From contig NZ_JAFBCX010000001.1 of the NCBI RefSeq assembly GCF_016907955.1, positions 1,458,004 to 1,522,003 of the forward strand: a DNA stretch of 64,000 bases, read 5' to 3'. The position numbers and the translations under genes were made by a program. Positions 50,116-59,544 of this stretch are shown here, piece by piece. Source of the stretch: Lentzea nigeriaca (GTDB lineage: Bacteria; Actinomycetota; Actinomycetes; Mycobacteriales; Pseudonocardiaceae). The notes beneath the pieces were generated by a model that saw only the letters and a list, made by a program, of their open reading frames with translations, made no database searches and was not told where the DNA came from. The number at the start of each line of letters is the position of its first letter. Within the stretch, counting starts at the first letter, position 1.

Positions 50116-50707
50116 GTGCGCCTCTCCGAACAGCGCACCCCAGGCTTTCTCGATGTGCTCCAACCCGCTGCCGTTGGCGAGGTTCGGGGTTCGAGCCGCC
50201 TTCACCGATCGTCTTGTCGCTGCGGACCGTGAATCCTGCCAGCCACCGTGTCCCAGCCAGTAGTCCAGAAAACAGGCAGGATCGACGCCGGGCGGGAAGT
50301 CCGGACTTTGGACGAAATCTGCCACGGTCACCGCGACCCACCGGTCCGAGTGCGTGGCACCGGTGTTGCCCTGGTCCGACGTGTTCACGATGTCGCACTC
50401 GTGCGCGGAAGCAACGCCGGCCCCCACCCCTCACCCAGCGCGGCCGACATCGCACCGATTGTCAGGCTTTTCTTGAACACGCCGAATCTGCATCTCCCCG
50501 ACCGTCTCATGTGGATTGTTGAGAGTGGAGCACGTGAATGGTCCGCAAGGGGCCATCGGGCCCCATGGCTGGTTCATGGCCGCGTTGTCCTGGGCAGTCC
50601 CAGGTGGACGCTCATCACAACGTGCCAGGACGGGTACACTCCGTTGCCACGTAACGATTTTTGCTTCCCGTCCGATTCTTCCTTCACCGGACCGGAAGGG
50701 GGCCGCA
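50116..50707. other. Intergenic region with gene debris
   Basis: About 590 bases. A minus-strand frame around 50240-50400 reads HECDIVNTSDQGNTGATHSD and RWVAVTVADFVQSPDFPPGV, which looks like a piece of a real protein that I cannot name; it runs into IS701 debris at one end. The rest, up to the start of the PQQ-type gene, holds its promoter region only. Confidence 0.35.
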
Positions 50708-52972
50708 ATGTCGCCGCGCCCTTGGCTGAGGACAGGCCTGCTCGCGTTGGTTCTACTCGCGCCGGCGATGGTGGTGGTGTCGCCCGCCGTCCAGGCGGCC
50801 ACGCTGCCGCCGAACTTCCAGGACAGGGTGGTGCTGAGTGGGCTCAGCAACCCGATCGACATCGAGTTCGCCGCGGACGGCCGCGTGTTCGTGGCCCAGA
50901 AGAACGGTGTCATCAAGGTTTTCGACGACCTGAACGACACCACGCCGACGACGTTCGCCGACCTGTCCGCGAGCGTGCACGACTTCTGGGACCGCGGGAT
51001 GCTCGGTCTCGCGCTGCACCCCGATTTCCCGGCGAATCCGTCCGTGTACGCGCTGTACGCCTACGACCCGAGCGGGCGGTGGGGCGACGGCTGTCCAACC
51101 CCGCCGGGTCCCACGACCGACGGTTGCCTGGTGTACGGGAGGCTGTCTCGGCTGACCGCGAGCGGCAACACCACGACCGGTGCGGAGCAGGTGCTGGTCC
51201 AGGACTGGTGCCAGCAGTACCCCAGCCACTCCATCGGCACGCTGCTGTTCGGCCGCGACGGCGCCCTGTACGCCAGCGGTGGAGACGGCGCGAGCTTCAA
51301 CAACGTCGACTACGGTCAGTACGGCGCCAACTACTCCGGCGACCAGGCCAACCCGTGTGGTGATCCGCCAGGTGGCGTCGGCACCGCGCTCACGCCGCCG
51401 GACGCACAGGGCGGCGCGTTGCGCAGCCAAAGCATCCGCCGGCCCAATGGCCCCGTGACGCTGAACGGGACGGTGCTGCGCATCGACCCTGCTACGGGTG
51501 CGGGCCTGCCGGACAACCCGTTCGCGTCCTCGGCCGATACCAACGCGCGCCGTGTGATCGGCTACGGCCTGCGCAACCCGTTCCGGATGACCCAGCGGCC
51601 GGGCACCGACGAACTGTGGATCGGCGACGTCGGCTGGAACAACTGGGAGGAGATCAACCGGCTCACCACCAACCGCAACTTCGGCTGGCCATGTTATGAG
51701 GGTTCTGGGCCGCAGAGCGGTTACCAGAGCGCCGGTCTCACCTCGTGCTCGCAGCTGTACAACACGCCCGGATCGGTGGCGGCACCGTACTACGCCTACA
51801 GCCACAGCGCGTGCGTGGTGAACTACACCGGTTGCCGCACCGGCAGCTCGTCGATCACCGGCATCGCCTTCTACCGAGGCGGTTCCTACCCGGCGGAGTA
51901 CAACGGCGCGCTGTTCTTCGGTGACCACAGCCGCAACGAGATCTGGGCGATGATGCCGGGCACCGACGGTCTTCCTGACCCCGCGCAGCGCCGGTGCTTC
52001 GTGTGCGCGGACTCCTCCGGCGCGGCAGCGGGACACCCGGTCGACCTGAAGATCGGGCCGAACGGTGACCTGTTCTACGCCGACATGGACAACGGCGCGA
52101 TTCACCGGATCACCTACACCGCGGCGAACCAGGCGCCGACCGCGCGCATCAACGCCACCCCGACGAGCGGCAACGCACCGCTCACGGTGAACTTCAGTGG
52201 CACCGCGTCGACCGATCCCGAAGGCTCCCCGCTGACCTACAGCTGGGACCTCGACGGCGACGGTCTGTTCGGCGATGCCACGACGTCCACGGCGACCCAC
52301 ACGTTCACGTCATCGGGCAACTACGTTTCGTCGTTGCGTGTCACGGATCCGCAAGGCGCTGCCAACACGGCCACGGTCACGATCACCGTGGGCAACACCC
52401 CGCCCGCGCCGGTGATCGACACGCCGTCGAACGCGCTGCGCTGGAAGGTCGGTGATGTGATCGGCTTCTCCGGCCACGCGACCGACGTGCAGGACGGCAC
52501 GGTGTCCACGTCGGGGCTCAGCTGGTCGCTGGTGCTGAACCACTGCTACAGCGCGAGCGACTGCCATGAGCACGTCGTCCAGACGTTCTCCGGTGTCGCG
52601 AGTGGACAGTTCGCGACACCCGACCACCAGTACCCGTCGTACCTGCAACTGCGTCTGACCGCGACGGACTCCGGCGGGCTCTCCACCACGACGAGTGTGC
52701 GGCTCGACCCGCAGACGGTGCTGCTCACGTTCAAGACCAACCCGGGCGGGCTCAAATTGTCCGGGTTCGGGTTCAACGAGGGCGCAACGGCGACGCCGTT
52801 CACCGCGACCGTGATCGTCGGATCCAGCAACTCCATCAGCGCACCTGCGTCCCAGGTCGTCAACCGCTCGACGTACTTCTTCTCCTCGTGGTCGGACGGC
52901 GGCGCGAAGGACCACACGCTGATCGCGCCCGCAGTCAACACCACCTACACCGCCTACTACCGGAAGCGATGA
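50708..52972 (+). CDS. Secreted PQQ-type sugar dehydrogenase (GSDH-like) with PKD domain
   Basis: A 754-residue exported protein (signal cleaved near VQAAT, about residue 31). Residues about 35-480 form the six-bladed soluble glucose dehydrogenase/HHIP propeller: NPIDIEFAADGRVFVAQKNG, GLALHPDFPANP, GYGLRNPFRMTQRPGTDELW and DVGWNNWEEINRL. A PKD domain (about 485-570; PTSGNAPLTVNFSGTAST) and a further beta region to the C-terminus follow. It may oxidise sugars with PQQ outside the cell, or serve in glycan binding. ATG 50708 follows ggaaggggg. Confidence 0.9.
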   Translation: MSPRPWLRTGLLALVLLAPAMVVVSPAVQAATLPPNFQDRVVLSGLSNPIDIEFAADGRVFVAQKNGVIKVFDDLNDTTPTTFADLSASVHDFWDRGMLGLALHPDFPANPSVYALYAYDPSGRWGDGCPTPPGPTTDGCLVYGRLSRLTASGNTTTGAEQVLVQDWCQQYPSHSIGTLLFGRDGALYASGGDGASFNNVDYGQYGANYSGDQANPCGDPPGGVGTALTPPDAQGGALRSQSIRRPNGPVTLNGTVLRIDPATGAGLPDNPFASSADTNARRVIGYGLRNPFRMTQRPGTDELWIGDVGWNNWEEINRLTTNRNFGWPCYEGSGPQSGYQSAGLTSCSQLYNTPGSVAAPYYAYSHSACVVNYTGCRTGSSSITGIAFYRGGSYPAEYNGALFFGDHSRNEIWAMMPGTDGLPDPAQRRCFVCADSSGAAAGHPVDLKIGPNGDLFYADMDNGAIHRITYTAANQAPTARINATPTSGNAPLTVNFSGTASTDPEGSPLTYSWDLDGDGLFGDATTSTATHTFTSSGNYVSSLRVTDPQGAANTATVTITVGNTPPAPVIDTPSNALRWKVGDVIGFSGHATDVQDGTVSTSGLSWSLVLNHCYSASDCHEHVVQTFSGVASGQFATPDHQYPSYLQLRLTATDSGGLSTTTSVRLDPQTVLLTFKTNPGGLKLSGFGFNEGATATPFTATVIVGSSNSISAPASQVVNRSTYFFSSWSDGGAKDHTLIAPAVNTTYTAYYRKR

Positions 52973-53153
52973 TTGGTCATCTGTCCACTTCCCGACACCA
53001 CGTGTGCTCGGCGGCCGGGTTGCTGATCCTTTCCACGGCGAGCCCGGCCGTCCGCCTGCCGTCCGCCTGCGGATCGCGCATGACAGTCGACACGCCGCGA
53101 ACGACCGACAGTCCAGCGCCCTTGATTGGCGCTGACTGGTGCCGGTCACGCCG

Positions 53154-53355
53154 CTAACGGCGGGCTTCGTGATCAGTCAAGGTCTGGGTCCCAGAGGGCA
53201 ACTTGAGGGCGAGGGCGACGATGGCGACCCAGATATGGTTGTGGGCGTAGCCGTGCAGGGGCAGGTTGGCCAGCCCGGTGGCCTTGGCGGCGCGCGGATG
53301 CGGTCCTCAGCGCGGGCGCGGCGGCGATGGCGTAGTTCCGGATCGGCGAAGTTCC
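53154..53355 (-). pseudogene. IS1380-family transposase, C-terminal remnant
   Basis: The minus strand reads RHRRRARAEDRIRA, then in a shifted frame KATGLANLPLHGYAHNHIWV and AIVALALKLPSGTQTL, ending with TAG at 53154. The ARxEDRIRxxK...N motif is the hallmark of the end of IS1380 transposases. One frameshift and loss of the N-terminal three quarters make it inactive. No terminal repeats were seen. Confidence 0.65.
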
Positions 53356-53369
53356 GGATCGGCGAGCTA

Positions 53370-53570
53370 CCCGCGGGGTGTGTCTGGGTGGAGGCGGTGG
53401 CCTGCGGCGAAGTTGACGGTCGACCCGTCGCCATCAGCGACAGCTACGACGGCACGCGCGGGTGTGGGATCTGACCACCGGGACGGCAGAGACACTCTGC
53501 CAGTAAAACGGCATCCGTGCCGTAGCCATCGGGCGCCACACGGAAATCGTCACGAGCATGGGATGGGACC
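53370..53570 (+). pseudogene. WD40-repeat protein fragment
   Basis: The plus strand reads VACGEVDGRPVAISDSYDGT and, after a frameshift, RVWDLTTGTAETL, a WD40 blade. Further on GIRAVAIGRHTEIVTS looks like the start of another blade. Such blades (DGRPVAVTGSYDGTVRVWDL type) occur in large actinobacterial WD40 proteins, often with caspase or NTPase domains. Only one to two blades remain. Confidence 0.5.
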
Positions 53571-53593
53571 GCGGTCAACCACCGGATCGAGCG

Positions 53594-54007
53594 ATGCCCT
53601 ACCTGACAGACTCTTGTGATAAGGGGTTCAACGGCCTGGATGGCAGCGACAACAGAGTTCTTGTGCTGTGTAGTCAGGTTCTCGACCTCGTTGAGGAGTG
53701 CTCGCGCCGAGCGCTGGCTGCAGGGATGGGCGTGCGTTGCCTGGTGGTGCGAGGCCCGAACGGCAGTATGTACGAGGCTGCCTCGTACGAGGTCTCAGAT
53801 GTTCGCGACCAGTTCGGCAATGCAGCTGACTGGGGACAGAAGTCAGAGATTCGCCGAAAAATTGCAAAGCTGCTTGACGCCAGTCATGCGCGGATCGAAT
53901 CCTTGAAGTCGCATACCGTTACCATGGCAAAGAGGACCCAATTGACCCTCAAGAGGTTTTCGCTACCTGGATTGCCTGTCAAGGGAGATTCTACGTTAGA
54001 GGTTTGA
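53594..54007 (+). CDS. Hypothetical protein, lower-GC region
   Basis: About 137 residues from ATG 53594 (a longer frame starts at 53558). I recognise no domain: DNRVLVLCSQVLDLVEECSR, RCLVVRGPNGSMYEAASYEV, then KSEIRRKIAKLLDASHARIE, with a basic C-terminus. GC content and third-position use are clearly lower than in the neighbours, suggesting recent transfer. It may be a toxin- or phage-type small protein, but this is not shown. Confidence 0.5.
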   Translation: MPYLTDSCDKGFNGLDGSDNRVLVLCSQVLDLVEECSRRALAAGMGVRCLVVRGPNGSMYEAASYEVSDVRDQFGNAADWGQKSEIRRKIAKLLDASHARIESLKSHTVTMAKRTQLTLKRFSLPGLPVKGDSTLEV

Positions 54008-54328
54008 ACGTGTGGGGCTCGCGCGAATACTTTGTTGAAGCGTGTGCTGCTTTGCTTGCCTAGGTTTCATCTGGTGCTACAGCTCCCCAGTCCTCCCGAG
54101 AGTGTGCGCGAGATGCCGATGTAGCGGCCATGACGCTTCGCGAAAGATTGGCGAGTTGTTCGTCCAGTTCAGCGTCGTGCGCGCGTCTGAGATCATTCTC
54201 GACCAGGCAGGCCATCGTGTCCGAGCAGCCAAGTACACCTCAAACTCACGCATCGGAATGTGCGCTGGAGCACCGCGCTCGGCAGCACGAGGAGGGCGCG
54301 TCGCGACGCCGATGACCGTTGGCCATGG
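54008..54328. other. Intergenic region, nothing recognisable
   Basis: About 320 bases of moderate GC between the hypothetical gene and the end of the peptidase E gene. No frame gives a recognisable protein and no repeat or RNA signature was seen. Confidence 0.5.
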
Positions 54329-54991
54329 CTACGAGGAAAACAGCGTCCAGTGCCCCTCGGAGACGACCTCGACGGTGTCGTCGGTCACTTTGATGGCCGT
54401 CTGGTCGTCGATGGCGTACGCGGGACCCGCGATTTCGGCTGCCCATCTTTCGGCAGTGGCCATGGTGTTGTCCGGCAGGAGACCCAGGTGCGGGAAGATC
54501 GAGAAGTCGACGACCCCGAGAGTGCTGTCACCCCCGTCGGGTGACGTCCACTCGACGAAGTCGTCACCGATGCGGGGAGTCATCACCATGCTCCCAGCGC
54601 TCAGCCCCACCCAGACGGTGTCCCGCAGCGAAGGCAGGAGGTCCGCCAGCCCGGACTGCCGCATCCAGTGGCACAGGTACATCGCATCGCCGCCGGCCGC
54701 CAGCAGGACGTCAGCCTCCCGCACCCACGGCACCCACCGCTCTTCGCCGACGCTGGGCAAAGCGGTCAGCTCCAGGACGCCCAGCGACTTCCACCCCAGG
54801 TCGCACAGGGGCAGCGGCGTCTGGCCGGTGATGAAGCGCCAGGCCGAGGCCGGCCCGCCCCAGGGGCTGCCGTACGTCGCCGTGGGAATGCACAAAGCAT
54901 TGGAGTCGGCGATCGGCCTGCCCAGCAGGTCGACCAGCGCATCGCGGATGCTCGGGTTTGTGACGCCCGCGGACGTGAGAAGAAGCCTCAC
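54329..54991 (-). CDS. Peptidase E-type (S51) serine peptidase
   Basis: A 220-residue S51 peptidase from GTG 54991, with ggagg six bases upstream. The nucleophile elbow VWVGLSAGSMVMTP places Ser131; AGGDAMYLCHWMRQSGL and STLGVVDFSIFPHLG hold the other conserved residues. Peptidase E cleaves Asp-X dipeptides; this actinobacterial branch may have other specificity. It stands alone in the decayed region and looks intact. Confidence 0.88.
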   Translation of the reverse strand: MRLLLTSAGVTNPSIRDALVDLLGRPIADSNALCIPTATYGSPWGGPASAWRFITGQTPLPLCDLGWKSLGVLELTALPSVGEERWVPWVREADVLLAAGGDAMYLCHWMRQSGLADLLPSLRDTVWVGLSAGSMVMTPRIGDDFVEWTSPDGGDSTLGVVDFSIFPHLGLLPDNTMATAERWAAEIAGPAYAIDDQTAIKVTDDTVEVVSEGHWTLFSS

Positions 54992-55179
54992 GCTTGCCTC
55001 CTGTACGTAGCCGTCCTGACGCTCCGTCAAGAGCGCCAGGAGATCGGGTGTATGAGAGACAGACCGGACACCACAGCGAAACTCATCGCCGTCGCGAGCC
55101 CCCAAGACCCGCACGCACATCGGCATGAGCGTGCGTTCGGAGCTACCAGATTCAGTCGTGTCGCCTGCTCCCGGAGGTA

Positions 55180-56231
55180 CTAAGTGCTCACCTGTGCCGT
55201 GATCGCCGTAGGCGTCCGTTCAGAGCCGTTGACCTGCGGTTTGACGCAGTTGAGCGCGGCAACGCCGCCGTCCACGTGGTTGATTGGTCCGCACGGGATC
55301 CCGGCCGCGGACAGTTTCTTGAACCACTCGTCCGCCGGGCGCTCCTTGAGCTTGGCGACCAAGAATGGGCCCAGCTGATCGCGGTTGCGGTTGCGGGCCT
55401 CGTTGCCGGCGAAGCGGGGGTCCTCGGGCAGCTCGTCCAGGCCGAGTTCGGCGCAGAGTCTGCGGAACTGGCCGTCGTTGCCTGCGATGACGATGAGGTC
55501 CTTGTCCGCCGTGGGCAGTGGCTCGTAGGGGAACAGACTGGGGTGTGCGTTGCCCATCCGGTGGGGGACGACGTCGCCGGCCACGTAGGCAGAGGTGTGG
55601 TTCACCAGTCCGGACAGCGCTGAGGACAGGAGATTGACCTCCACGTGCTGCCCGGCCCCGGTCGCGTTGCGGTGGTTTAGGGCGGCCAGGATGCCGATGG
55701 CGGCGTGCATCCCCGTCATGACGTCGAACACCGAGATCCTTGCCGATACGGCGGGCCGTCCGCGTCTCCGGTCAGGCTCATCAGGCCTGATGCCGCCTGG
55801 ATCAGCAGGTCGTAGCCGGCCAGGGACGCCCCACCCGCGGTGCCGAACCCGCTGATTGAGGCGTAGACCAGTCCCAGGTTGTCGGCGCTGACCGTGTCGT
55901 AGTCCAGGCCGAAGCGCGTCAGGCCGCCGGGCTTGAAGTTCTCGATCATGACGTCGGCGCGCGAGACCAGTTCCCTGGCCAGGCGCAGGTCCTCGGGGTT
56001 CTTGAGGTCCAGGGCGATGGACCGCTTGTTGCGGTTGATGCCGAGGTAATAGGTCGAGACCTCGTCCCGGACCGGCGGCACCCAGGTGCGCGTGTCGTCA
56101 CCGGCGGGCGATTCCACCTTGATCACCTCGGCGCCCATGTCCCCGAGCAGCATGGTGGCGTACGGCCCGGCGAGGATGCGGGAGAAGTCGGCGATCAGCA
56201 GCCCGTCGAGGGCTCCAACTGTGTCGGTCAT
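55180..56231 (-). pseudogene. CaiB/BaiF CoA transferase, frameshifted and truncated
   Basis: The first part (56231 to about 55735) is a good CoA-transferase N-terminus: DGLLIADFSRILAGPYATML, MGAEVIKVESPAGDDTRTWV, NKRSIALDLKNPEDLRLARE. A one-base deletion near 55735 (after GPPYRQ) throws it out of frame. The other frame resumes at once as VFDVMTGMHAAIGILAALNH and runs to AAGIPCGPINHVDGGVAAL. After that the usual last 50-70 residues are replaced by unrelated sequence up to 55180. Not functional. Confidence 0.85.
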
Positions 56232-56573
56232 CTCGCGACACCCTTCAATATGTCCGTCATACGGACGACTGTCCGACAGCTTGGGTTCCTGATGCAGCCA
56301 GTGTCAACCACCCCTCCGCATGGAAGATATGCCGTCCGTCGCGTGAGGGCTGAAGCAACCGTTGTGTGGACGTGAATCCGTTGTACGGCAGGGGGGTTCT
56401 CCTGTTGCCGGAAACGGCCCGACCGTGCCGGAATCGGCTCGTTGCCGCCGACCGCCCCCTCCCGCCGTCGCCCCTGCAGACAAGGCATGACCTTGCAGCT
56501 CGATGCAATCATGCGTCAGAGTGTCCGCACTGCGGACGAAGGTCCGTAAGTTCGGTCGGACTAAGGAGGACTC
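56232..56573. other. Intergenic region, nothing recognisable
   Basis: About 340 bases between the CoA transferase remnant and the dioxygenase fragment. No convincing frame. The sequence cgtcatacggacgactgtccg (within 56252-56275) upstream of the transferase shows partial symmetry and may have been its operator. Confidence 0.4.
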
Positions 56574-56731
56574 ATGGCCTTCGTGACGGAGGACAACATC
56601 ACCAGCCTGGCCGTGAAGCGGTGGCCACCGCCCGCTCACCCCGGCTCGCCGAGCTGATGACCGCGCTGGTGCTGCACCTGCACGAATCCGCCAGAGAAGT
56701 CGGTCTCACCAGGGCCGCGCCCACCATCTGA
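56574..56731 (+). pseudogene. Intradiol ring-cleavage dioxygenase, N-terminal fragment
   Basis: ATG 56574 (aaggagga just upstream) reads MAFVTEDNITSLAVKRW and then, after one frameshift, ATARSPRLAELMTALVLHLH ESAREVGLTRA, the N-terminal domain of hydroxyquinol/catechol 1,2-dioxygenases. The whole catalytic domain with its Tyr and His iron ligands is missing. A relic of aromatic catabolism. Confidence 0.65.
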
Positions 56732-56800
56732 CCGGCCCCCAGGCGCTGAACGACGACGAAGTCGTGATCTGCCTGCCGGAATTTCTGGGTCGGCCCGGTC

Positions 56801-57013
56801 ATGCATGTCATGCCGTCACGTGACGAAGCCGCATCGGGCCTGCGGGCAGCCGACTTGCCGGAGTTCCTGGTGGATCAGATCAAGAGCTTGTGGACATGCT
56901 TCGAGAGCGGACAGGCCACCGCTGTCTACGACGACATTCTCCGAGTGACTGGTCGTCCTGCGAACCGTCTGAGAAACGTCATCGAACGTCATCGCGACCT
57001 CTTGACGCGCTGA
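56801..57013 (+). pseudogene. NmrA-like NAD(P)-binding protein, C-terminal fragment
   Basis: The frame encodes 70 residues: GLRAADLPEFLVDQIKSLWT, TAVYDDILRVTGRPANRLRN and VIERHRDLLTR. This resembles the C-terminal end of NmrA/azoreductase-type NAD(P)H-binding proteins (L-x-W-L-x-EQ ... LTGRPPRTF). The Rossmann part is absent. The identification is tentative. Confidence 0.4.
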
Positions 57014-57256
57014 TCAGTCCAGTGGGACTTCACCATTCCCGCTGCTCAGAGGCGTGGTTTCGAGACCAGCGAGCTGACGGGCCATCAAGGAACGGTTGGG
57101 CGAGGTCGCCCCGGCGCCGCCGGAGCTCTGGAGAGGGACGCTCAACGCGCACGTTTCGGCTGGTGCGGCAGCCCACACTGCCCCCGGAGACCTCCCCTGG
57201 ACCCACCGATCTTGCAAAGAACTCGATCAAACCGTGTCTTGAAAGGCAGGAACGTT

Positions 57257-57940
57257 ATGGCGACACTCGCAGTCATCGGCGCCGGACCAGGCCTGGGCCG
57301 CGCCATCGCCCAGCGTTTCGGTGCCGATGGTTTCGACATCGCGCTGGTCGCCCGGGACCCTGTGCGACTCGACGCGCTGGCGGCAGACCTTGGTGCAGGT
57401 GGCCTCACCGCCCGTGCCTACGCCGCCGACGTCACCGACCGGCGCGCCCTCGTATCCGCCCTGCAGCGGGTCGAAGCGGAGCTGGGAAGCATCGACGTCC
57501 TGGTGTTCAACCCCGCCAACCGGCTTCCTGCGCTGTCCATTGACGAGGTCACCCCCGAGGGCACGCTGCGAGAACTGGAGCAGAAGGTACTGGGAGCCGT
57601 CACTGCTGTCGGCGCCGTCCTTCCCGGGATGCGTCAGCGCGGCCATGGCTCCCTGCTCTTCACCGTGGGATCGTCGGCCCTCTATCCTGTTCCGGCAATC
57701 GGCGCCGTGGGCGTTGCGGCCTCCGGACTCCGCGCCTATGCCCTCTCTCTTCACCAGGCACTCGCAGCCGAAGGCATCACCGTCGGCCTGGCCGTGATCG
57801 ACCTCTTCATCAAGCCAGGAGACGGGGAAGCCGATCCCGACTCCATCGCGGAGCGCATCCACCGGCTCCACGTGGACCGCAATCCTCCGGAGGTGAAGAT
57901 CGGCAGCTTGCGGGATCCCGGGAACTCCGCCGCCACATGA
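57257..57940 (+). CDS. Atypical short-chain dehydrogenase/reductase
   Basis: A 227-residue SDR from ATG 57257 (gaaaggcagg upstream). The cofactor motif GAGPGLG (residues 8-14) and FNPAN at the NNAG position are present. The catalytic Ser is in VGSSALYPVPAIG, but the usual YxxxK is missing (GAVGVAASGLRAYAL), so it is atypical and may bind rather than reduce its ligand. It is intact although surrounded by gene fragments. Confidence 0.85.
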   Translation: MATLAVIGAGPGLGRAIAQRFGADGFDIALVARDPVRLDALAADLGAGGLTARAYAADVTDRRALVSALQRVEAELGSIDVLVFNPANRLPALSIDEVTPEGTLRELEQKVLGAVTAVGAVLPGMRQRGHGSLLFTVGSSALYPVPAIGAVGVAASGLRAYALSLHQALAAEGITVGLAVIDLFIKPGDGEADPDSIAERIHRLHVDRNPPEVKIGSLRDPGNSAAT

Positions 57941-58209
57941 TCGCGGCCCCTGCACTTCGCGCGCGCAGCTGCAAGGCCGCCCGCGCTGCCCGGCAAGGCG
58001 AGCGCCAGCCGGCTGACGCCGGCGGCGGCGTCAGCTGCCAGGAGCAGGATTGGGCCGGGTGTGCCGCGTCGGTCGCAGACTGTCGGCCCGCTCGACATCG
58101 ACGATCTGGAGAGCCATAGCCCCAGACCCGCGACGGCCTGGTTCTACCTTGACGCCCGTGACCCGGAGAGTTGGGGTCTACTCCCAACGACGCGGTGGCC
58201 GGGCGCCTG

Positions 58210-58746
58210 TCATTGGTCGGGTGTGTGGCCTGTGGTCGCGGGGGCGGCGGTGTCGAACGGCAGCCCGTCGAGGCAGGGGTCGTCGGGGTCGATGGCACGC
58301 AGGATGCGGCGGCTGCTGTCGCCTAGCTGGCGCTGCTGCGCCTTGGTGAGTGTGTCGAATACCAGCCGGCGGACTTCGGCGACGTGTCCGGGCGCGGTGG
58401 CGACCACCTTGTCCATGCCGGCGTCGGTGAGGATCGCCAGGGTGAAGCGCCCGTCGGCGGGGTCGGGTGTGCGGCGCACCCACCCGCGTTTCTCCAGCCG
58501 GGCGACGACCTGCGACAGCCGGGCCAGTGAGCCCTCGGCGAAAGCGGCGAGCACGCTCATCCGCAACGTGCGCTCGGGCGCCATCGACAGCCCGGCCAGG
58601 ACCTGGTACTCGAAGTGGCTGATCTGCGCGTCGCGCTGCAGTTGGGCGTCGATGGCCGAGGACAGGCGGACGAGCATCGCAGCCAGCGTCAACCAGGTCT
58701 GCGACTGCTCGTCATCGAGCCAGCGCGGCTCCGCATGATCACTCAT
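58210..58746 (-). CDS. MarR-family transcriptional regulator
   Basis: A 178-residue MarR protein: ISHFEYQVLAGLSMAPERTL, recognition helix AFAEGSLARLSQVVARLEKR, wing PDPADGRFTLAILTDAG. The divergent neighbour is a DoxX-family gene, and matched acttaacgc/gcgttaagt sites lie in the spacer, so it very likely represses the DoxX gene and itself. The C-terminal tail (FDTAAPATTGHTPDQ) is non-conserved. Confidence 0.92.
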   Translation of the reverse strand: MSDHAEPRWLDDEQSQTWLTLAAMLVRLSSAIDAQLQRDAQISHFEYQVLAGLSMAPERTLRMSVLAAFAEGSLARLSQVVARLEKRGWVRRTPDPADGRFTLAILTDAGMDKVVATAPGHVAEVRRLVFDTLTKAQQRQLGDSSRRILRAIDPDDPCLDGLPFDTAAPATTGHTPDQ

Positions 58747-58759
58747 ACCCTCCAGGATA

Positions 58760-58843
58760 ACTTAACGCCTGAAGCGAATCGCATCCCTGAATCACTTGCA
58801 CCTTGAAGTCAACTCGGGCTAGCGTTCACTCAACGCGTTAAGT
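58760..58843. promoter_or_regulatory. Paired MarR operator half-sites
   Basis: acttaacgc (58760-58768) near the MarR start and gcgttaagt (58835-58843) near the DoxX start are exact reverse complements. The second overlaps the palindrome aacgcgtt (58832-58839). Each divergent promoter thus has one copy. Confidence 0.55.
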
Positions 58844-58865
58844 CACCGAGTGGCCGGAGGGCCTT

Positions 58866-59246
58866 GTGAACATCGTTTTGTGGATCATCGCCGGCGTGCT
58901 CGCCGTCGCGTTCGCCGCCGCCGGCGCGATGAAGCTGACCCAGCCGAAGGAGCAGCTCGCCGCGTCCGGCATGGCCTGGACCGAGGACTTCAACCCCGGC
59001 ACGGTCAAACTGGTCGGCGCTCTGGAAGTCCTCGCCGCGATCGGCCTGATCCTGCCCGCCGCGCTCGGCATCGCCCCGGTCCTGGTGCCACTCGCCGCGC
59101 TCGGCCTGGTCCTGGTCATGATCGGCGCAATCGTGACCCACGCCCGCCGCAAGGAAGCCCAGGTCATCGCCGTCAACGTGGTCCTGCTGCTGCTCGCCGC
59201 CGCAGTCGTCTGGGGCCGCTTCGGCCCGTACTCCTTTGGCTCCTGA
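58866..59246 (+). CDS. DoxX-family membrane protein
   Basis: A 126-residue protein from GTG 58866 with four helices: IVLWIIAGVLAVAFAAAGAM, LVGALEVLAAIGLILPAAL, VLVPLAALGLVLVMIGAIVT and VIAVNVVLLLLAAAVVWG. The layout and the KLTQPKEQLAASGMAW loop are typical of DoxX-like proteins linked to oxidative or quinone stress. It is controlled by the divergent MarR gene. Confidence 0.88.
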   Translation: MNIVLWIIAGVLAVAFAAAGAMKLTQPKEQLAASGMAWTEDFNPGTVKLVGALEVLAAIGLILPAALGIAPVLVPLAALGLVLVMIGAIVTHARRKEAQVIAVNVVLLLLAAAVVWGRFGPYSFGS

Positions 59247-59247
59247 C

Positions 59248-59397
59248 CCGCTGGTCAACCTGTTCGGCCACACCATCGATGACGTCCCGCTCGCCGCTGT
59301 GCGTCGCGGCGGCAAGGTCTCCACCCTCACCCAGGCCCCCGACGCCGCCATCGCCGCCGGACAGGCCAAGGGCAAGACCGTCGTCACCCTCAACTGA
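59248..59397 (+). pseudogene. Fragment resembling the end of an NADP-dependent oxidoreductase
   Basis: A frame without start reads DPLVNLFGHTIDDVPLAAVR, GGKVSTLTQAPDAAIAAGQ and AKGKTVVTLN, then TGA. It looks like a quinone-oxidoreductase (MDR) C-terminus with an internal deletion. DoxX genes of this type are often followed by such oxidoreductases. Identification is tentative. From 59398 to 59544 nothing else is seen. Confidence 0.35.
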
Positions 59398-59544
59398 TCC
59401 ACATCCGGGCGGGCGGGGCTCCGCAGCGGCCGAACCCCCGTACACCCCGCCTAGGCCCCGACGGCGCGCACACCCCGCGACCCCAGTCCGGGCCTCCGGC
59501 CAGCCGACGCCATTGACTGCCCTTCGACCACCCGAGGCGTTCCC

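Noticed and set aside
50753..52300. 515-codon minus-strand frame opposite the sugar dehydrogenase
   Set aside because: Val/Arg-rich antisense; the plus strand encodes an intact propeller and PKD domain.
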